Assembly: GCF_947487305.1 (NCBI RefSeq)
Contig: NZ_CANKWH010000004.1
Coordinates: 1-64,000 of the forward strand
DNA: 64,000 bases
From: an uncultured Paracoccus sp.
Lineage (GTDB): Bacteria; Pseudomonadota; Alphaproteobacteria; Rhodobacterales; Rhodobacteraceae
Reading direction: 5' to 3'
Shown here: positions 35,162 through 46,945 of the stretch, piece by piece
Numbering within the stretch: the stretch's first letter is position 1
How the letters are laid out: each line of letters begins with the position of its first letter
The notes under the pieces: model-generated
What the model saw: the letters and a program-made list of their open reading frames with translations, nothing else
Database searches by the model: none
Told to the model about the DNA's origin: nothing
Position numbers and translations under genes: made by a program

Positions 35162-36934
35162 CTATACCTCGTCCTCGAAGGGATCCCATTCCTCGACCTC
35201 GGCGATGACGCCATCGGTCGTCTCATGGGATGTAGCCCCGGCTTCCGCCGTTTCAACCGGGTCCGGGGTCACGATCCGGGTGATCGCGGTGATCCGGGCG
35301 GCGGGGAAGGCGCCGAAGACCGCCTGCACCACCGGGTTCTCCATCGCCTCGGCCTGATCGCGGGCCTTCTCGGCCTCGCGGGTCTCGGCGATGGTCGGCG
35401 CGCCGCCGTCATTCACCACGCTGACGCCCCAGCGCTGGCCGCCGGTCCAGCCGCGCAGCCGCTCGGCCAGACGCTGTGCCAGGTCGCGGGGGGCATTGCC
35501 GCGCGGCTCGAACTCGATCCGACCGGGGCCATAGCGGACCAGCGCCACGTGGTTTTCCACCTGCGTCAACAGGATCATGTCGCGCATCCGCCGGATCAGC
35601 TCGATCACCGAGGCGAAATCGGGATAGGCGGCAAAGGCCTCGGGCGCGACCGCCAGCGCCACCGCCTGACCCGAGGGCTGCATCGCAACCGGCGCGGGAC
35701 GTGCGCTGGCGCGCGGGGCCTGACCGTTTCCGGCACCGGCCCCCTGAGTCCGTCCGAACTCGCCCGCCGCCTGCGCTTGCTGGACCTTGCGGATCAGCGC
35801 CTCGGGGTCGGGCAGGTCGGCCACATGGGTCAGACGGATGATCGCCATCTCGGCCGCCATCATCGCGTTCGGCGCGGCCGAGACTTCCTCCAGCGCCTTC
35901 AACAGCATCTGCCAGAGCCGCGTCAGCACCCGCATCGGCAGGTCTTGCGCCAGTGCCTGACCGCGCCTGCGCTCATCGGGGGCGACGGTCGGGTCCTCGG
36001 CGGCCTCGGGGGTGATCTTCACGATCGAGACCCAATGGGTGATCTCGGCCAGATCGCGCAGCACCGCCACCGGGTCGGCGCCATCGGCATATTGCGCGCC
36101 CAGCTCGTTCAGCGCCGCTGCCGCATCGCCGCGCAGGATCATTTCGAACAGGTCGATCACCCGCCCGCGATCGGCCAGACCCAGCATCGCGCGCACCTGT
36201 GGCGCCGTCGTCTCGCCCGCACCATGGCTGATCGCCTGGTCGAGAAGGCTGGTCGCGTCACGGGCCGAGCCTTCTGCGGCGCGGGTGATCAAGGCCAGCG
36301 CGTCATCGGTGATCGAGGCGCCCTCGGTCCCGGCGATCTTCTGCAACAGCGCGATCATCACCTCGGGCTCGATCCGGCGCAGGTCAAAGCGCTGGCAACG
36401 CGACAGCACGGTGACTGGCACCTTGCGGATCTCGGTGGTGGCGAAGATGAACTTCACATGCGGGGGCGGTTCCTCCAGCGTCTTGAGCAGCGCGTTGAAG
36501 GCGCTGGTCGAGAGCATGTGCACCTCGTCGATGATGTAGATCTTGTAGCGCGCCGAGGCCGCCCGGTAATGCACCGATTCGATGATCTCGCGGATATCGC
36601 CGACGCCGGTGCGCGAGGCGGCGTCCATTTCCAGCACGTCGACATGGCGGCCCTCGCTGATCGCCACGCAATGCTCGCACTTGCCGCAAGGCTCGGTCGT
36701 CGGGCCGCCGGTGCCGTCGGGACCGATGCAGTTCATGCCCTTGGCGATGATCCGGGCGGTGGTGGTCTTGCCGGTGCCGCGGATCCCGGTCATCACGAAG
36801 GCCTGCGCGATTCGGTCGGCGGCAAAGGCGTTCTTCAGCGTACGCACCATCGCGTCCTGTCCGACGAGATCGGCAAAGGTCTCGGGCCGGTATTTCCGTG
36901 CCAGCACCTGATAGTTCTGTTCGCTCTCGCTCAT
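35162..36934 (-). CDS. dnaX: DNA polymerase III subunit gamma/tau
   Basis: A 590-residue clamp-loader ATPase. Visible are Walker A GIRGTGKTTTA, the zinc module (CIGPDG...CGKCEHC), Walker B IIDEVHMLS, sensor text FATTEIRKVP and SRCQRFDLRR, and a C-terminal tau-like extension after a linker rich in Gly/Ala/Pro (about 405-435). First gene of the dnaX-ybaB-recR operon. I did not see a clear slippery A-run frameshift site. Confidence 0.97.
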   Translation of the reverse strand: MSESEQNYQVLARKYRPETFADLVGQDAMVRTLKNAFAADRIAQAFVMTGIRGTGKTTTARIIAKGMNCIGPDGTGGPTTEPCGKCEHCVAISEGRHVDVLEMDAASRTGVGDIREIIESVHYRAASARYKIYIIDEVHMLSTSAFNALLKTLEEPPPHVKFIFATTEIRKVPVTVLSRCQRFDLRRIEPEVMIALLQKIAGTEGASITDDALALITRAAEGSARDATSLLDQAISHGAGETTAPQVRAMLGLADRGRVIDLFEMILRGDAAAALNELGAQYADGADPVAVLRDLAEITHWVSIVKITPEAAEDPTVAPDERRRGQALAQDLPMRVLTRLWQMLLKALEEVSAAPNAMMAAEMAIIRLTHVADLPDPEALIRKVQQAQAAGEFGRTQGAGAGNGQAPRASARPAPVAMQPSGQAVALAVAPEAFAAYPDFASVIELIRRMRDMILLTQVENHVALVRYGPGRIEFEPRGNAPRDLAQRLAERLRGWTGGQRWGVSVVNDGGAPTIAETREAEKARDQAEAMENPVVQAVFGAFPAARITAITRIVTPDPVETAEAGATSHETTDGVIAEVEEWDPFEDEV

Positions 36935-37001
36935 GCCCGCCCCGTTTCTGCCGCGCCACTCTAGCCGGGCGCTGAGGGGGCGGCAACCGCCGGAGGATGG
37001 C

Positions 37002-37709
37002 TCAGGCTGCCGCCAGCCCCGACAGGCGCTGGTGCAGATCCTCGCGCCTCAGACCCTCCTTCGACCCGCCGGCCACGACCGCGCCGCGCTCCATCAGCGC
37101 GAAGCGGTCGCCAAGATCCCAGGCAAAGTCGAAATACTGTTCGACCAGCACGATGGCCATCTCGCCCTGGTCGCGCAGCGCGGCGATGACCTGGCCGATC
37201 TGGGCGATGATATTCGGCTGGATGCCCTCGGTCGGCTCGTCCATCAACAGAACGCGCGGCCGGATCACCAGCGCGCGGGCGATGGCCAATTGCTGCTGCT
37301 GGCCGCCCGACAGGTCGCCGCCTCGGCGATGGGCCATCTCGGCCAGAACCGGGAAGCTGTCGAAGATCTCGTCCGGCACCTTGCGCGACCCGCGCGGCAG
37401 GCAGCCAAAGCCGGTCTCGAGGTTCTCGCGCACGCTGAGCATGGGGAAGATCGCTCTCCCCTGCGGCACGTAACCCACGCCGCGCCGCGCCATCTCCTGC
37501 GCCGAGACCCGGCCCAGCCTCTCGCCCATCAGCCTGAGCTCGCCACCCGAGCGCGGATGCCGCCCGGCCAGAAGGTTCATCAGCGAGGTCTTGCCCACGC
37601 CGTTATTGCCCATGACACAGGTCACTTGCCCGGGCTCTGCGGTCAGCGAGACCCCGTGCAGGACCTGCGACCCTCCGTAATGCAGGGTAACGTTCTCGGC
37701 TTCGATCAT
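37002..37709 (-). CDS. urtE: Urea ABC transporter ATP-binding protein UrtE
   Basis: A 235-residue ABC ATPase of the branched-chain amino acid/urea type. It has Walker A GNNGVGKTSL, signature LSGGQQQQLAIARAL and Walker B RVLLMDEPTEGIQP. ATG 37709 begins shortly after urtD ends. Last gene of the urtABCDE set, which imports urea at low concentration for the urease genes upstream. Confidence 0.95.
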   Translation of the reverse strand: MIEAENVTLHYGGSQVLHGVSLTAEPGQVTCVMGNNGVGKTSLMNLLAGRHPRSGGELRLMGERLGRVSAQEMARRGVGYVPQGRAIFPMLSVRENLETGFGCLPRGSRKVPDEIFDSFPVLAEMAHRRGGDLSGGQQQQLAIARALVIRPRVLLMDEPTEGIQPNIIAQIGQVIAALRDQGEMAIVLVEQYFDFAWDLGDRFALMERGAVVAGGSKEGLRREDLHQRLSGLAAA

Positions 37710-37711
37710 CT

Positions 37712-38452
37712 TCAGCGCCCCAGATAAACCTCGATCACCTCGGGATTGGCGGACACATGGTCCAGCGATCCCTCGGCCAGAACCGCGCCCTGATGCAGCA
37801 CGGTCACCTTGCAGCTCAGCCGCCGCACGAACTCCATGTCGTGCTCGACCACCACCACGGCGCGGGTCTCGGCCAGACGGCGCAAGAGCGTCGTGGTCTG
37901 CTCGCGCTCGGCCAGCGTCATACCCGCCGCCGGCTCGTCGACCAGCAGCAGGCGCGGTTCCTGCGCCAGAAGCATCCCGATCTCCAGCCATTGCTTCTGA
38001 CCGTGGCTCAACTCGCCCGCCTTGTGATCCAGCCGCTGCGCCAGACCGACCTCGCCGGCCAGCTCGGCCACCCGCGCGACGCTGTCGGGGGTGGGTTTCC
38101 AGCGCATCACCCGGAACGGGCCGCGCGGGGCCTTCAGCGCCATGGTCAGGTTTTCCGCGACCGTCTGGTCCTCGAACACCGTCGGGCGCTGGAACTTGCG
38201 GCCGATGCCGGCGCGGGCGATCTGCGCCTCGCTGAGCTTCAGCAGTGATTGCGAGCGTTCGCCCCACAGCACCTGCCCGCTATCGGGGCGGGTCTTGCCG
38301 GTGACGATATCCATGAAGGTGGTCTTGCCGGCGCCATTGGGGCCGATCACCGCCCTGAGCTCGACCGCGCCGATGTTGAACGACAGGTTGTTGATCGCCC
38401 GGAACCCGTCGAAGGTCTTGGAGATGCCGTTCACTTCCAGAAGCGCGGTCAT
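37712..38452 (-). CDS. urtD: Urea ABC transporter ATP-binding protein UrtD
   Basis: A 246-residue ABC ATPase with Walker A GPNGAGKTTFMD, signature-like ELSHGQKQWLEIGMLL and Walker B LLLVDEPAAGMT. The HGQKQWLEI version of the signature is characteristic of UrtD. It overlaps the urtC stop by 4 nt (ATGA). Confidence 0.95.
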   Translation of the reverse strand: MTALLEVNGISKTFDGFRAINNLSFNIGAVELRAVIGPNGAGKTTFMDIVTGKTRPDSGQVLWGERSQSLLKLSEAQIARAGIGRKFQRPTVFEDQTVAENLTMALKAPRGPFRVMRWKPTPDSVARVAELAGEVGLAQRLDHKAGELSHGQKQWLEIGMLLAQEPRLLLVDEPAAGMTLAEREQTTTLLRRLAETRAVVVVEHDMEFVRRLSCKVTVLHQGAVLAEGSLDHVSANPEVIEVYLGR

Positions 38453-39672
38453 GCCTCGGCCTCCTTTTCGCGCAATGCACCCAGATCCGGGCCAAGGTCG
38501 CGCCCGCGCCGGTTCGGCATGCGGAACCCCTTCACCGCGTCGATGATCGAGGACAGCCCGCGCGGCGCGAACAGGGTGACGCAGACGAAGGCCAGCCCCA
38601 AGAGCACCTGCCACCAGTCGACCCATTTCACCGTATAGAGGCCGAGGTTCAGGTCGGGCGCCCGCCCGCCGGTGAACCAGCTCGACAGCAGCGAGACGAC
38701 CACCGCGCCGATCACCGCGCCATAGAGCCGCCCGCGCCCGCCGATCGCCACCCAGACCGCCAGGTAGATCGAGGCGATGGGGGCCAGTTCCGCCGGGTTG
38801 ATGATCCCTGCCTGCGGATAATAGAGCGCGCCGGCAATGGCGCAGATCATCGCCGTCAGGGTGAAGACGGTCAGCTTGTAGCCCTCGACCGAATAGCCGA
38901 GAAACCGGACGCGGCTTTCATCGTCGCGGATGGCGCGGATGACGCTGCCGAACTTGCCCGACACCAGCCACGCGGCCAGCAGATAGGCCAGTGCAAGGGC
39001 CGCGGCCGAGGCCCAAAGAAACCAGACCGACAGGTCGGATTGCGGCACATGGGTCAGGCCGGGGATGTTCTGCAAGCCCGAGAGCCCGTTATTGCCGCGA
39101 AAGCCGCTGTCGTTCTGGTAAAGCCACAGCGCCAGAGCCAGCGTCATCGCCTGCGTCAGGATCGACAGGTAAACCCCGTTCACCCGCGAGCGAAAGGCGA
39201 GCCAGCCGAAGAGGAAGGCGAAGACCCCAGGCACAGCGAGGACCAGCAGCAGTTGCAGCGGCAGGCTGCCGGCAAAGCTCCAGGTCAGCGGCAATTCGGC
39301 CGATCCGACCACGCCGAAGATCTGCCCGGCAATGCCGTCGCTGATCTCGGTCGGCGTGGGCGGGATCGGCGCATTGGCCAGCGTCGCCGCGACGATCTCG
39401 CCGGTGCGGGCATACATCAGCCATTGCCCGATCATGTAGCCGCCAAGGGCGAAGAAGGCCATGTGCCCGAGCGACAGGATGCCGGCATAGCCCCAGACCA
39501 AGTCCATCGCCAGCGCGGCCAGCGCGAGGCACAGGGTCTTGCCAAGGGTCTTGACCATCGAGGTCGGGACCGCGCCCGAGCCGTAAGCCTCGGACATCAG
39601 GGTGACGGTCAGGGTAAAGACCGCCAGCACGGCGAGGAAGATCAGCACGGAAGGGTTCTTGCGGATGAACAT
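38449..39672 (-). CDS. urtC: Urea ABC transporter permease UrtC
   Basis: A 407-residue LivM-type permease with about ten membrane helices and text WGYAGILSLGHMAFFALGGY and AIRDDESRVRFLGYSVE, the cytoplasmic loop contacting the ATPase. The loop around residues 95-125 is longer than in LivM, as in other UrtC. Starts 3 nt after urtB. Confidence 0.95.
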   Translation of the reverse strand: MFIRKNPSVLIFLAVLAVFTLTVTLMSEAYGSGAVPTSMVKTLGKTLCLALAALAMDLVWGYAGILSLGHMAFFALGGYMIGQWLMYARTGEIVAATLANAPIPPTPTEISDGIAGQIFGVVGSAELPLTWSFAGSLPLQLLLVLAVPGVFAFLFGWLAFRSRVNGVYLSILTQAMTLALALWLYQNDSGFRGNNGLSGLQNIPGLTHVPQSDLSVWFLWASAAALALAYLLAAWLVSGKFGSVIRAIRDDESRVRFLGYSVEGYKLTVFTLTAMICAIAGALYYPQAGIINPAELAPIASIYLAVWVAIGGRGRLYGAVIGAVVVSLLSSWFTGGRAPDLNLGLYTVKWVDWWQVLLGLAFVCVTLFAPRGLSSIIDAVKGFRMPNRRGRDLGPDLGALREKEAEA

Positions 39673-39675
39673 GTC

Positions 39676-41577
39676 TCAGGCCTCTGCCGCGCGGCCTTTT
39701 TGCGGCATGATGCCGCGCGGCCGGAACTGGATGAAGATGATGATGAAGAGGATCATCCAGGTCTGCGCCGCCAGCGTATTGCCTGGGTTCAGCACCTCGA
39801 TCCCCTTCTGCAGCCCGCCGATCAGCGCGGCGCCTGCCAGCGTGCCCCAGATATTGCCGACACCGCCGACCACGACGGTCATGAAGCTTTGCACGATGTA
39901 ATCGCTGCCGAGTTCCGACGTGACCTTGGCGAACAGCCCGATGGCCACGCCGGCGATTCCGGCAATGCCCGAGCCGAGACCGAAGGTCATCATGGCGATG
40001 CGGTCAGGGTTGATCCCCATGCTTGCCGCCATGCCCGGGTTCTGCGTCACCGCCCGGACCTGCAACCCCAGCCGGGTGCGCTTCATGATGACAAGGAACA
40101 GCCCGAGGAACAGAAGCGCGAGGACGAAGATCGCAACCCGGATCGAGCTGATCGAGACGGTTTCGCCAAAACTGATCGAACCCTCCAGCCAGGCTGGCGC
40201 GGTCAGCGGGCGTGCCTGCGTGCCGAAGATGTTCTTGGCGATCTGCTGCAGCGCGATGGACACGCCGAAGGTCGCCAGCAGCGTCTCCAGCGGCCGTTTC
40301 GCCAGATGGCGGATGACCAGACGGTAGAGCAGCACGCCCGCGAGGAAGGTGACGGCAAAGGCGGCGGGCAGGGCCACGACCAGCGACAGGGTGCGGTCGA
40401 CGATGACCGTCTGCACCACGTAGCCGGTATAGGCGCCCATCATGATGAACTCGCCATGCGCCATGTTGATGACGCCCATGACACCGAAGGTGATGGCAAG
40501 GCCGATGGCGGCAAGAAAATAGATCGAGGCCAAGGACAGCGCATCCAGCGTCAGGTCGGCGGCCTGTGCCATCCCTTCGCGTGTCTGCATCCCGCGCAGC
40601 GCAGCACGGGCGGCACTGGTGATCTCTGGGTTCGGCTCGGCATAGAGATCGGCGAAACGGTGGGTCTCCAGCGCCTGTGTGACCTCTTCGGCGGTGGCGA
40701 TGGGGGCGACGGTGCCGGCCGCCGCCAGCGCGGCATAGGCGTCATCGCGGCGCGCGGGATCGGACTGCTCTGCCACCGGCACGCCGCCGACCTGACCCTC
40801 GGCCAGATGGGCCGCCAGCACGGCCTTGACCTCGGCATTGCCGGGGCGCGGTGGCGCCAGCCCGGCATCGACCAGCAAGGCATAGGCCTCGGCGCCGGGC
40901 AGGGCGTCGCTGCCCGGCGACAGTTCCTCGGCGATATTGGCATCCTCGGGCAAGCTTGCCGCCGCCACCCGGCGGGTTGCCAGCAGCGGGTTCAGCACGG
41001 CCTGGAAATCGGCGCTGGTCTCGGAGCCGAAACTGTCGATGGCCGCAAGCCGAGCCTCGGGGTTCTCGTCGTAACCGATGGTCAGCAGCCGGGTCAGCCG
41101 GTCCCGCCGTGCGGCCAGCGCCGGGTCGGTTTCCGGCGCGGCCTCGCGCAGCGCCTGCAACTGGCTGGCGTCGGGCTGGCGGGCAATCGCCTCCAGCGCG
41201 GCGCGGCGGCGGGCGGGGTCGGGATCGGTCAGCTGGAACTGCACCAGCGCCGCCGAGATCAGCCCGCGCACGCCGGAATTGGGTTTCAGCGCCTTGGCCT
41301 CGCCCGGAACGATCGCGCCGGTCGCGGCATCCCGCGCCGTCTCGCCGTCCAGAATGACGAAGCGGTCATCCACGAGACCAAGCCGCCGGTCGGCCCAGGC
41401 TTCCAGCACCGGACCGGCTTCAGGACCGGCGGCGGCCAGCGCCTCGATCACCGGACCGATGGTCTGGCGCGAGGGCTTTAAGATCTGGTTACGATGGGTC
41501 GTGAGCACGGACGCCAGATCCTGCGCGAAGGCCGGGGCAGCGAAGAGCAGCAGCAGGGAGAGAAGAAGATGGCGCAT
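39676..41577 (-). CDS. urtB: Urea ABC transporter permease UrtB
   Basis: A 633-residue UrtB. It has a signal peptide (about 1-18, AFAQ) and a periplasmic helical extension of about 310 residues, then a LivH-type permease (about 335-633; INMAHGEFIMMGAYTGYV and LETLLATFGVSIALQQIAKNIFG). The long extension is usual for UrtB and separates it from amino-acid permeases. Confidence 0.95.
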   Translation of the reverse strand: MRHLLLSLLLLFAAPAFAQDLASVLTTHRNQILKPSRQTIGPVIEALAAAGPEAGPVLEAWADRRLGLVDDRFVILDGETARDAATGAIVPGEAKALKPNSGVRGLISAALVQFQLTDPDPARRRAALEAIARQPDASQLQALREAAPETDPALAARRDRLTRLLTIGYDENPEARLAAIDSFGSETSADFQAVLNPLLATRRVAAASLPEDANIAEELSPGSDALPGAEAYALLVDAGLAPPRPGNAEVKAVLAAHLAEGQVGGVPVAEQSDPARRDDAYAALAAAGTVAPIATAEEVTQALETHRFADLYAEPNPEITSAARAALRGMQTREGMAQAADLTLDALSLASIYFLAAIGLAITFGVMGVINMAHGEFIMMGAYTGYVVQTVIVDRTLSLVVALPAAFAVTFLAGVLLYRLVIRHLAKRPLETLLATFGVSIALQQIAKNIFGTQARPLTAPAWLEGSISFGETVSISSIRVAIFVLALLFLGLFLVIMKRTRLGLQVRAVTQNPGMAASMGINPDRIAMMTFGLGSGIAGIAGVAIGLFAKVTSELGSDYIVQSFMTVVVGGVGNIWGTLAGAALIGGLQKGIEVLNPGNTLAAQTWMILFIIIFIQFRPRGIMPQKGRAAEA

Positions 41578-41633
41578 GGGGTTCCGTCCGCAAATGGGTC
41601 GGGCGCGGCGGGTTCAGCCGCGCCCCGTTGCCG

Positions 41634-42914
41634 TCAGTAGTTCGACTGAACCTGCACGCAGCTGTTCGTCTGCGTGTTCCACATGCCGCAGTCCTTGCCC
41701 GGCCAGTCGGCATCCAGCACTGCGCTTTCCGGCAGGAAGTCGGTCCAGGCATCGCCCGCCACCGGCTCGGTCTCGCTGACGATGTCGAACTGACCATCCT
41801 CGCGGATCTCGCCGATCAGCACCGGCTTGGTCAGGTGGTGGTTCGGCAGCACCTGCGCGGTCGAGCCGGTCAGGTTCGGCACCTCGATGCCAACGATGGC
41901 ATCCAGCACCGCATCGGTATCCGTCGAGCCGGCCTTTTCCACCGCCGCGACCCAGGCGTTGAAGCCGATCATCGTGGCCTCCATCGGGTCGTTGGTCACG
42001 CGGTCCTCGCCCATCTTCGCCTTCCACTCGGCGATGAAGGCGGCATTGGCATCGCTCTCGGCGGTTTCAAAGTAGTTCCAGGCCGCCAGGTGGCCGACGA
42101 GGTTCGCGGTATCGAGACCCGACAGCTCTTCCTCGCCGACCGAGAAAGCCATGACCGGGATATCGTCAGCAGAAACCCCCGCCGCCGCCAACTCCTTGTA
42201 GAAGCCGACATTGGCATCGCCGTTGATGGTCGAGACCACGCCGACCTTCTTGCCATCCTTGCCAAGCGCCACCACGTCGGCGACGATCTTGGACCAGTCG
42301 GAATGACCGAAGGGGGTGTAGTTGACGAAGATATCCTCAGCCGCCACGCCCTTGCCCTTCAGATAGCTCTCGAGGATCGTGTTCGTGGTGCGCGGATAGA
42401 CGTAATCGGTCCCGAGCAGCGCCCATTTCTCGACGCCCAACTCGTCGGTCATGTACTCCACCGCCGGGATCGCCTGCTGGTTCGGCGCGGCGCCGGTATA
42501 GATCACGTTCTTCGAACTTTCCTCGCCCTCGTATTGCACCGGGTAGAAGAGCAGCCCGTTCAACTCCTCGATCACCGGCAGCACCGATTTGCGGCTGACC
42601 GAGGTCCAGCAACCAAAGATCGCATCGACCCCCTGGTCCGAGATCAGCTCGCGCGCCTTTTCCGCGAACAAGGGCCAGTCCGAGGCCGGATCGACCACCA
42701 CCGCCTCGATCTGCTTGCCCAACAGCCCGCCCTTGGCATTCTGCTGCTCGACCAGCATCAGGACCGTGTCCTTCAGCGTGGTCTCGGAAATGGCCATCGT
42801 TCCCGACAGCGAATGCAGCACGCCGATCTTGATCGTGTCGTCCTGCGCCCATGCCGCCCCGGCAAGAGCCATCATCGCGCAGCCGCCCAGCAGGCCCGTC
42901 ATCACTCGCGTCAT
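41634..42914 (-). CDS. urtA: Urea-binding periplasmic protein UrtA
   Basis: A 426-residue binding protein with signal peptide (cleavage near AWA-QDD) and UrtA text IKIGVLHSLSGTMAISETTLKD and FGCWTSVSRKSVLPVIE. ATG 42914 is chosen because GGGGAC precedes it; the longer frame is spurious. A 279-bp gap separates it from ureG, and no ORF or clear promoter is seen there, so urt may have its own promoter or read through from ure. Confidence 0.96.
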   Translation of the reverse strand: MTRVMTGLLGGCAMMALAGAAWAQDDTIKIGVLHSLSGTMAISETTLKDTVLMLVEQQNAKGGLLGKQIEAVVVDPASDWPLFAEKARELISDQGVDAIFGCWTSVSRKSVLPVIEELNGLLFYPVQYEGEESSKNVIYTGAAPNQQAIPAVEYMTDELGVEKWALLGTDYVYPRTTNTILESYLKGKGVAAEDIFVNYTPFGHSDWSKIVADVVALGKDGKKVGVVSTINGDANVGFYKELAAAGVSADDIPVMAFSVGEEELSGLDTANLVGHLAAWNYFETAESDANAAFIAEWKAKMGEDRVTNDPMEATMIGFNAWVAAVEKAGSTDTDAVLDAIVGIEVPNLTGSTAQVLPNHHLTKPVLIGEIREDGQFDIVSETEPVAGDAWTDFLPESAVLDADWPGKDCGMWNTQTNSCVQVQSNY

Positions 42915-43193
42915 TTTTCGTCCCCAGAGTATTGGCCGCAGACATCCCGCCGCTTTCCCCTGCCGGGGCGCGGTGATAATGTGACGCGGCAACCTTGTTG
43001 CACCCGTGCGGCGGTGTCGTTTCCAGGCGTTCGCCGCCGCACACTTCCGGTCGGTTCCGACCTTTCGCATCTGCAGAAAAACCGCTGGCTTCACCGAGGG
43101 CAACGGCTTGCTGCGGCTTTTCATCGCCCTGCCGGGTGCTGCCGCATTTCGCGCCACGGCAGCCCGGCGCTGGTCAAGAAGCAGGCAGCAGGT

Positions 43194-43811
43194 CTATCCG
43201 CGCGGCGTCAGCCCACCCTCGCGGATCAGGAAATCGGCAATCGCCTCGACCCCCTGATCGTGGCGCAGCGCGGCCATGACCACCGGCCGTCCCGCGCGCG
43301 AGGTCCGCGCGTCGTGCTCCAGCAGATCGGTATCGACGCCCACATAGGGGCCAAGATCGGTCTTGTTCACCACCAGCAGGTCCGAGCGCGCCAGCCCCGG
43401 ACCCTTCTTGCGCGGAATGTCCTGACCCGCCGCCGTGTCGATGACATAGATGGTCAGGTCGGCCAGTTCCGGCGAGAAGGTCGCGGCCAGGTTATCGCCG
43501 CCGGATTCGATCAGCACCAGTTCCAGGTCGGGAAAGGCGGCGTTGAGATCGGCGATGGCGGCCAGGTTGATGCTGGCGTCCTCGCGGATGGCGGTATGGG
43601 GGCAACCGCCGGTCTCGACGCCGCGAATGCGCTCGACCGGCAGCACCTGCGCCCGCATCAGCGCCTCGGCATCCTCGCGGGTATAGATGTCGTTCGTCAC
43701 CACCGCCATCGACAGGCGCGGGGCGAGGCTGCGCGCCAGTTTCTCGGTCAGCGTGCTCTTGCCCGCGCCGACCGGGCCGCCGATGCCGACGCGAAGGGGT
43801 CCATTGCTCAT
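43194..43811 (-). CDS. ureG: Urease accessory GTPase UreG
   Basis: A 205-residue SIMIBI GTPase that drives nickel delivery to urease. It has the P-loop [10 protein letters not shown] (about 11-20), the metal site [17 protein letters not shown] and the VVNKTDL guanine motif. Its ATG overlaps the ureF TGA (ATGA). Last of the urease accessory genes. Confidence 0.97.
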   Translation of the reverse strand: MSNGPLRVGIGGPVGAGKSTLTEKLARSLAPRLSMAVVTNDIYTREDAEALMRAQVLPVERIRGVETGGCPHTAIREDASINLAAIADLNAAFPDLELVLIESGGDNLAATFSPELADLTIYVIDTAAGQDIPRKKGPGLARSDLLVVNKTDLGPYVGVDTDLLEHDARTSRAGRPVVMAALRHDQGVEAIADFLIREGGLTPRG

Positions 43812-44479
43812 GTCCTGAAGATCCTTGTTTCCATGCACTCGTGGCGGGCCTGCGCGATCTCGGCACCGACGGCGCAGCCACCCAGATCGGCCTCGTCGGC
43901 GGTTTCCGCGCGCAACGCCAGTTGCAGGATCAGCGGCGAGAGCCCGGCCAGCACCCGCTGGCCCTCGGTCTGCCCCAAGGGCAGGAACCGAACCGCCGCC
44001 TGCACCAGAGCCAGCACCTGACCCTGCAGGTAAAGCCCGATGATCTCGGCGCGCGGCAGCCCCAGCCCGGCACAGGCCCGCCCGACCGCGACCGGCAGGG
44101 CCGTGGGGGTTTCCGGCGTTCCGGTCAGCACAGCCGCCACCCGCGCAAAAGCCGCGCCCTGTTCCAGCGTTTCGGTCAGCCGCTCCCCCGTCAGGCACAG
44201 CGCCCGCGCCAGATCGTCCAGCGCCGCGTGGTCCGCCTCCGGCCGCAGCGACAGGGACAGGATCACCGCATCCGACCAGCCCGCGCCATGTTCCAGTACA
44301 TCCCCGATCCAGCGGGCCAGCGACGCGCCATCCTGCACCGCGCCCGTATCCATTGCCCATTCCAGCCCCTGCGCATAGGCGAAGGCCCCGGTCGGAAAGG
44401 CAGGGGACAGCAGCTGAACCGCCAGCAGGCGGCCCCCGCTATCGACCGTTTCAGTGGGAATGGCCGAAGGTCCGTCCAT
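43808..44479 (-). CDS. ureF: Urease accessory protein UreF
   Basis: A 223-residue all-helical UreF, which bridges UreD and UreG in the activation complex. It has [20 protein letters not shown] and [19 protein letters not shown] 44479 lies 28 nt inside the end of ureE; GGGAGG is found 11 nt upstream. Overlaps ureG by 4 nt. Confidence 0.94.
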   Translation of the reverse strand: MDGPSAIPTETVDSGGRLLAVQLLSPAFPTGAFAYAQGLEWAMDTGAVQDGASLARWIGDVLEHGAGWSDAVILSLSLRPEADHAALDDLARALCLTGERLTETLEQGAAFARVAAVLTGTPETPTALPVAVGRACAGLGLPRAEIIGLYLQGQVLALVQAAVRFLPLGQTEGQRVLAGLSPLILQLALRAETADEADLGGCAVGAEIAQARHECMETRIFRT

Positions 44480-44924
44480 GACCGTAAGCGCCTCCCTCGG
44501 GGCGGAAGGGGGCGAAACTGCGGGTGATCCGTGCGCCCAGTTGCGCCAGCATCGCCTCGAGCACCGGATCGGCCCGGATGACCAGATGATCGCCATGCAA
44601 TTCGCAGGGGCAATGGCGGTTGCCGATATGCCAGGCGAGGCGGGGCAGATCGCCCTCGATCACCAGCACCTGCTCACGCGCCTCGATCACCTCGACCGCG
44701 CGGCCATCGGCCAGCGCAAAGGCGGCGCCGTCGGGCAGGCTGACCGCCTGCGGCAGATCGACGAGGAAGCCCGCGCCCGCATCCGTCACCAGCCGCTTGC
44801 GCCTCAGGCAACGGCCCTCGTAGTCCAGCACCACCCGGCCCGCCACGGCCCGGCCATGGCCGGATTCGAGCACCTCGCCCGCCACGCCCAGATCTTCGGG
44901 TTTCTCTTTCGTCAAAATATCCAT
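44451..44924 (-). CDS. ureE: Urease accessory nickel metallochaperone UreE
   Basis: A 157-residue UreE. The second domain has WHIGNRHCPCELHGDHLVIRADPVLEAML, with the conserved metal-binding His in LHGDH (positions about 105-132). The C-terminal tail [11 protein letters not shown] has only three histidines, so this is a short-tailed UreE. ATG 44924 follows GAGG and lies 7 nt after ureC. Confidence 0.94.
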   Translation of the reverse strand: MDILTKEKPEDLGVAGEVLESGHGRAVAGRVVLDYEGRCLRRKRLVTDAGAGFLVDLPQAVSLPDGAAFALADGRAVEVIEAREQVLVIEGDLPRLAWHIGNRHCPCELHGDHLVIRADPVLEAMLAQLGARITRSFAPFRPEGGAYGHGRTFGHSH

Positions 44925-44931
44925 GCCGACC

Positions 44932-46624
<1,693 letters not shown>

Positions 46625-46635
<11 letters not shown>

Positions 46636-46942
46636 CGTCGAGTGCCCCCATGACTTGCGCATTGAAGCCCCAGACCGCCCGCGCCCCGGCATAGGGGATC
46701 AGCCGCACCTCGCGGCGCTGGCCGGGTTCAAAGCGGATGGCGGTCCCGGCGGCGATGTCGAGGCGCATCCCGCGCGCCGCCGCCCGGTCGAACTCAAGCC
46801 CGGCATTGGTTTCGGCGAAATGGTAATGGCTGCCGACCTGCACCGGCCGGTCGCCGGTATTGGCGACCATCAGCGTGATTGCCGGCCGGTTGGCGTTCAG
46901 GGTCAGCTGCCCCTCTGCGGGCATGATCTCTCCGGGGATCAT
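46625..46942 (-). CDS. ureB: Urease subunit beta
   Basis: A 105-residue beta subunit with [21 protein letters not shown] and [12 protein letters not shown]. Complete, with normal length. It starts 3 nt after ureJ and overlaps ureC. Confidence 0.98.
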
Positions 46943-46945
46943 GGC

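Noticed and set aside
36935..37001. Short GC-rich stem downstream of urtE as a terminator
   Set aside because: GGCGG-CAA-CCGCC has only five pairs and no T-run on the minus strand.
42975..42995. Possible sigma54 promoter for urtA (GCAACCTTGTTGCAC on the plus strand)
   Set aside because: The GG and GC elements are not 10 bp apart as sigma54 needs; it is only a short palindrome.
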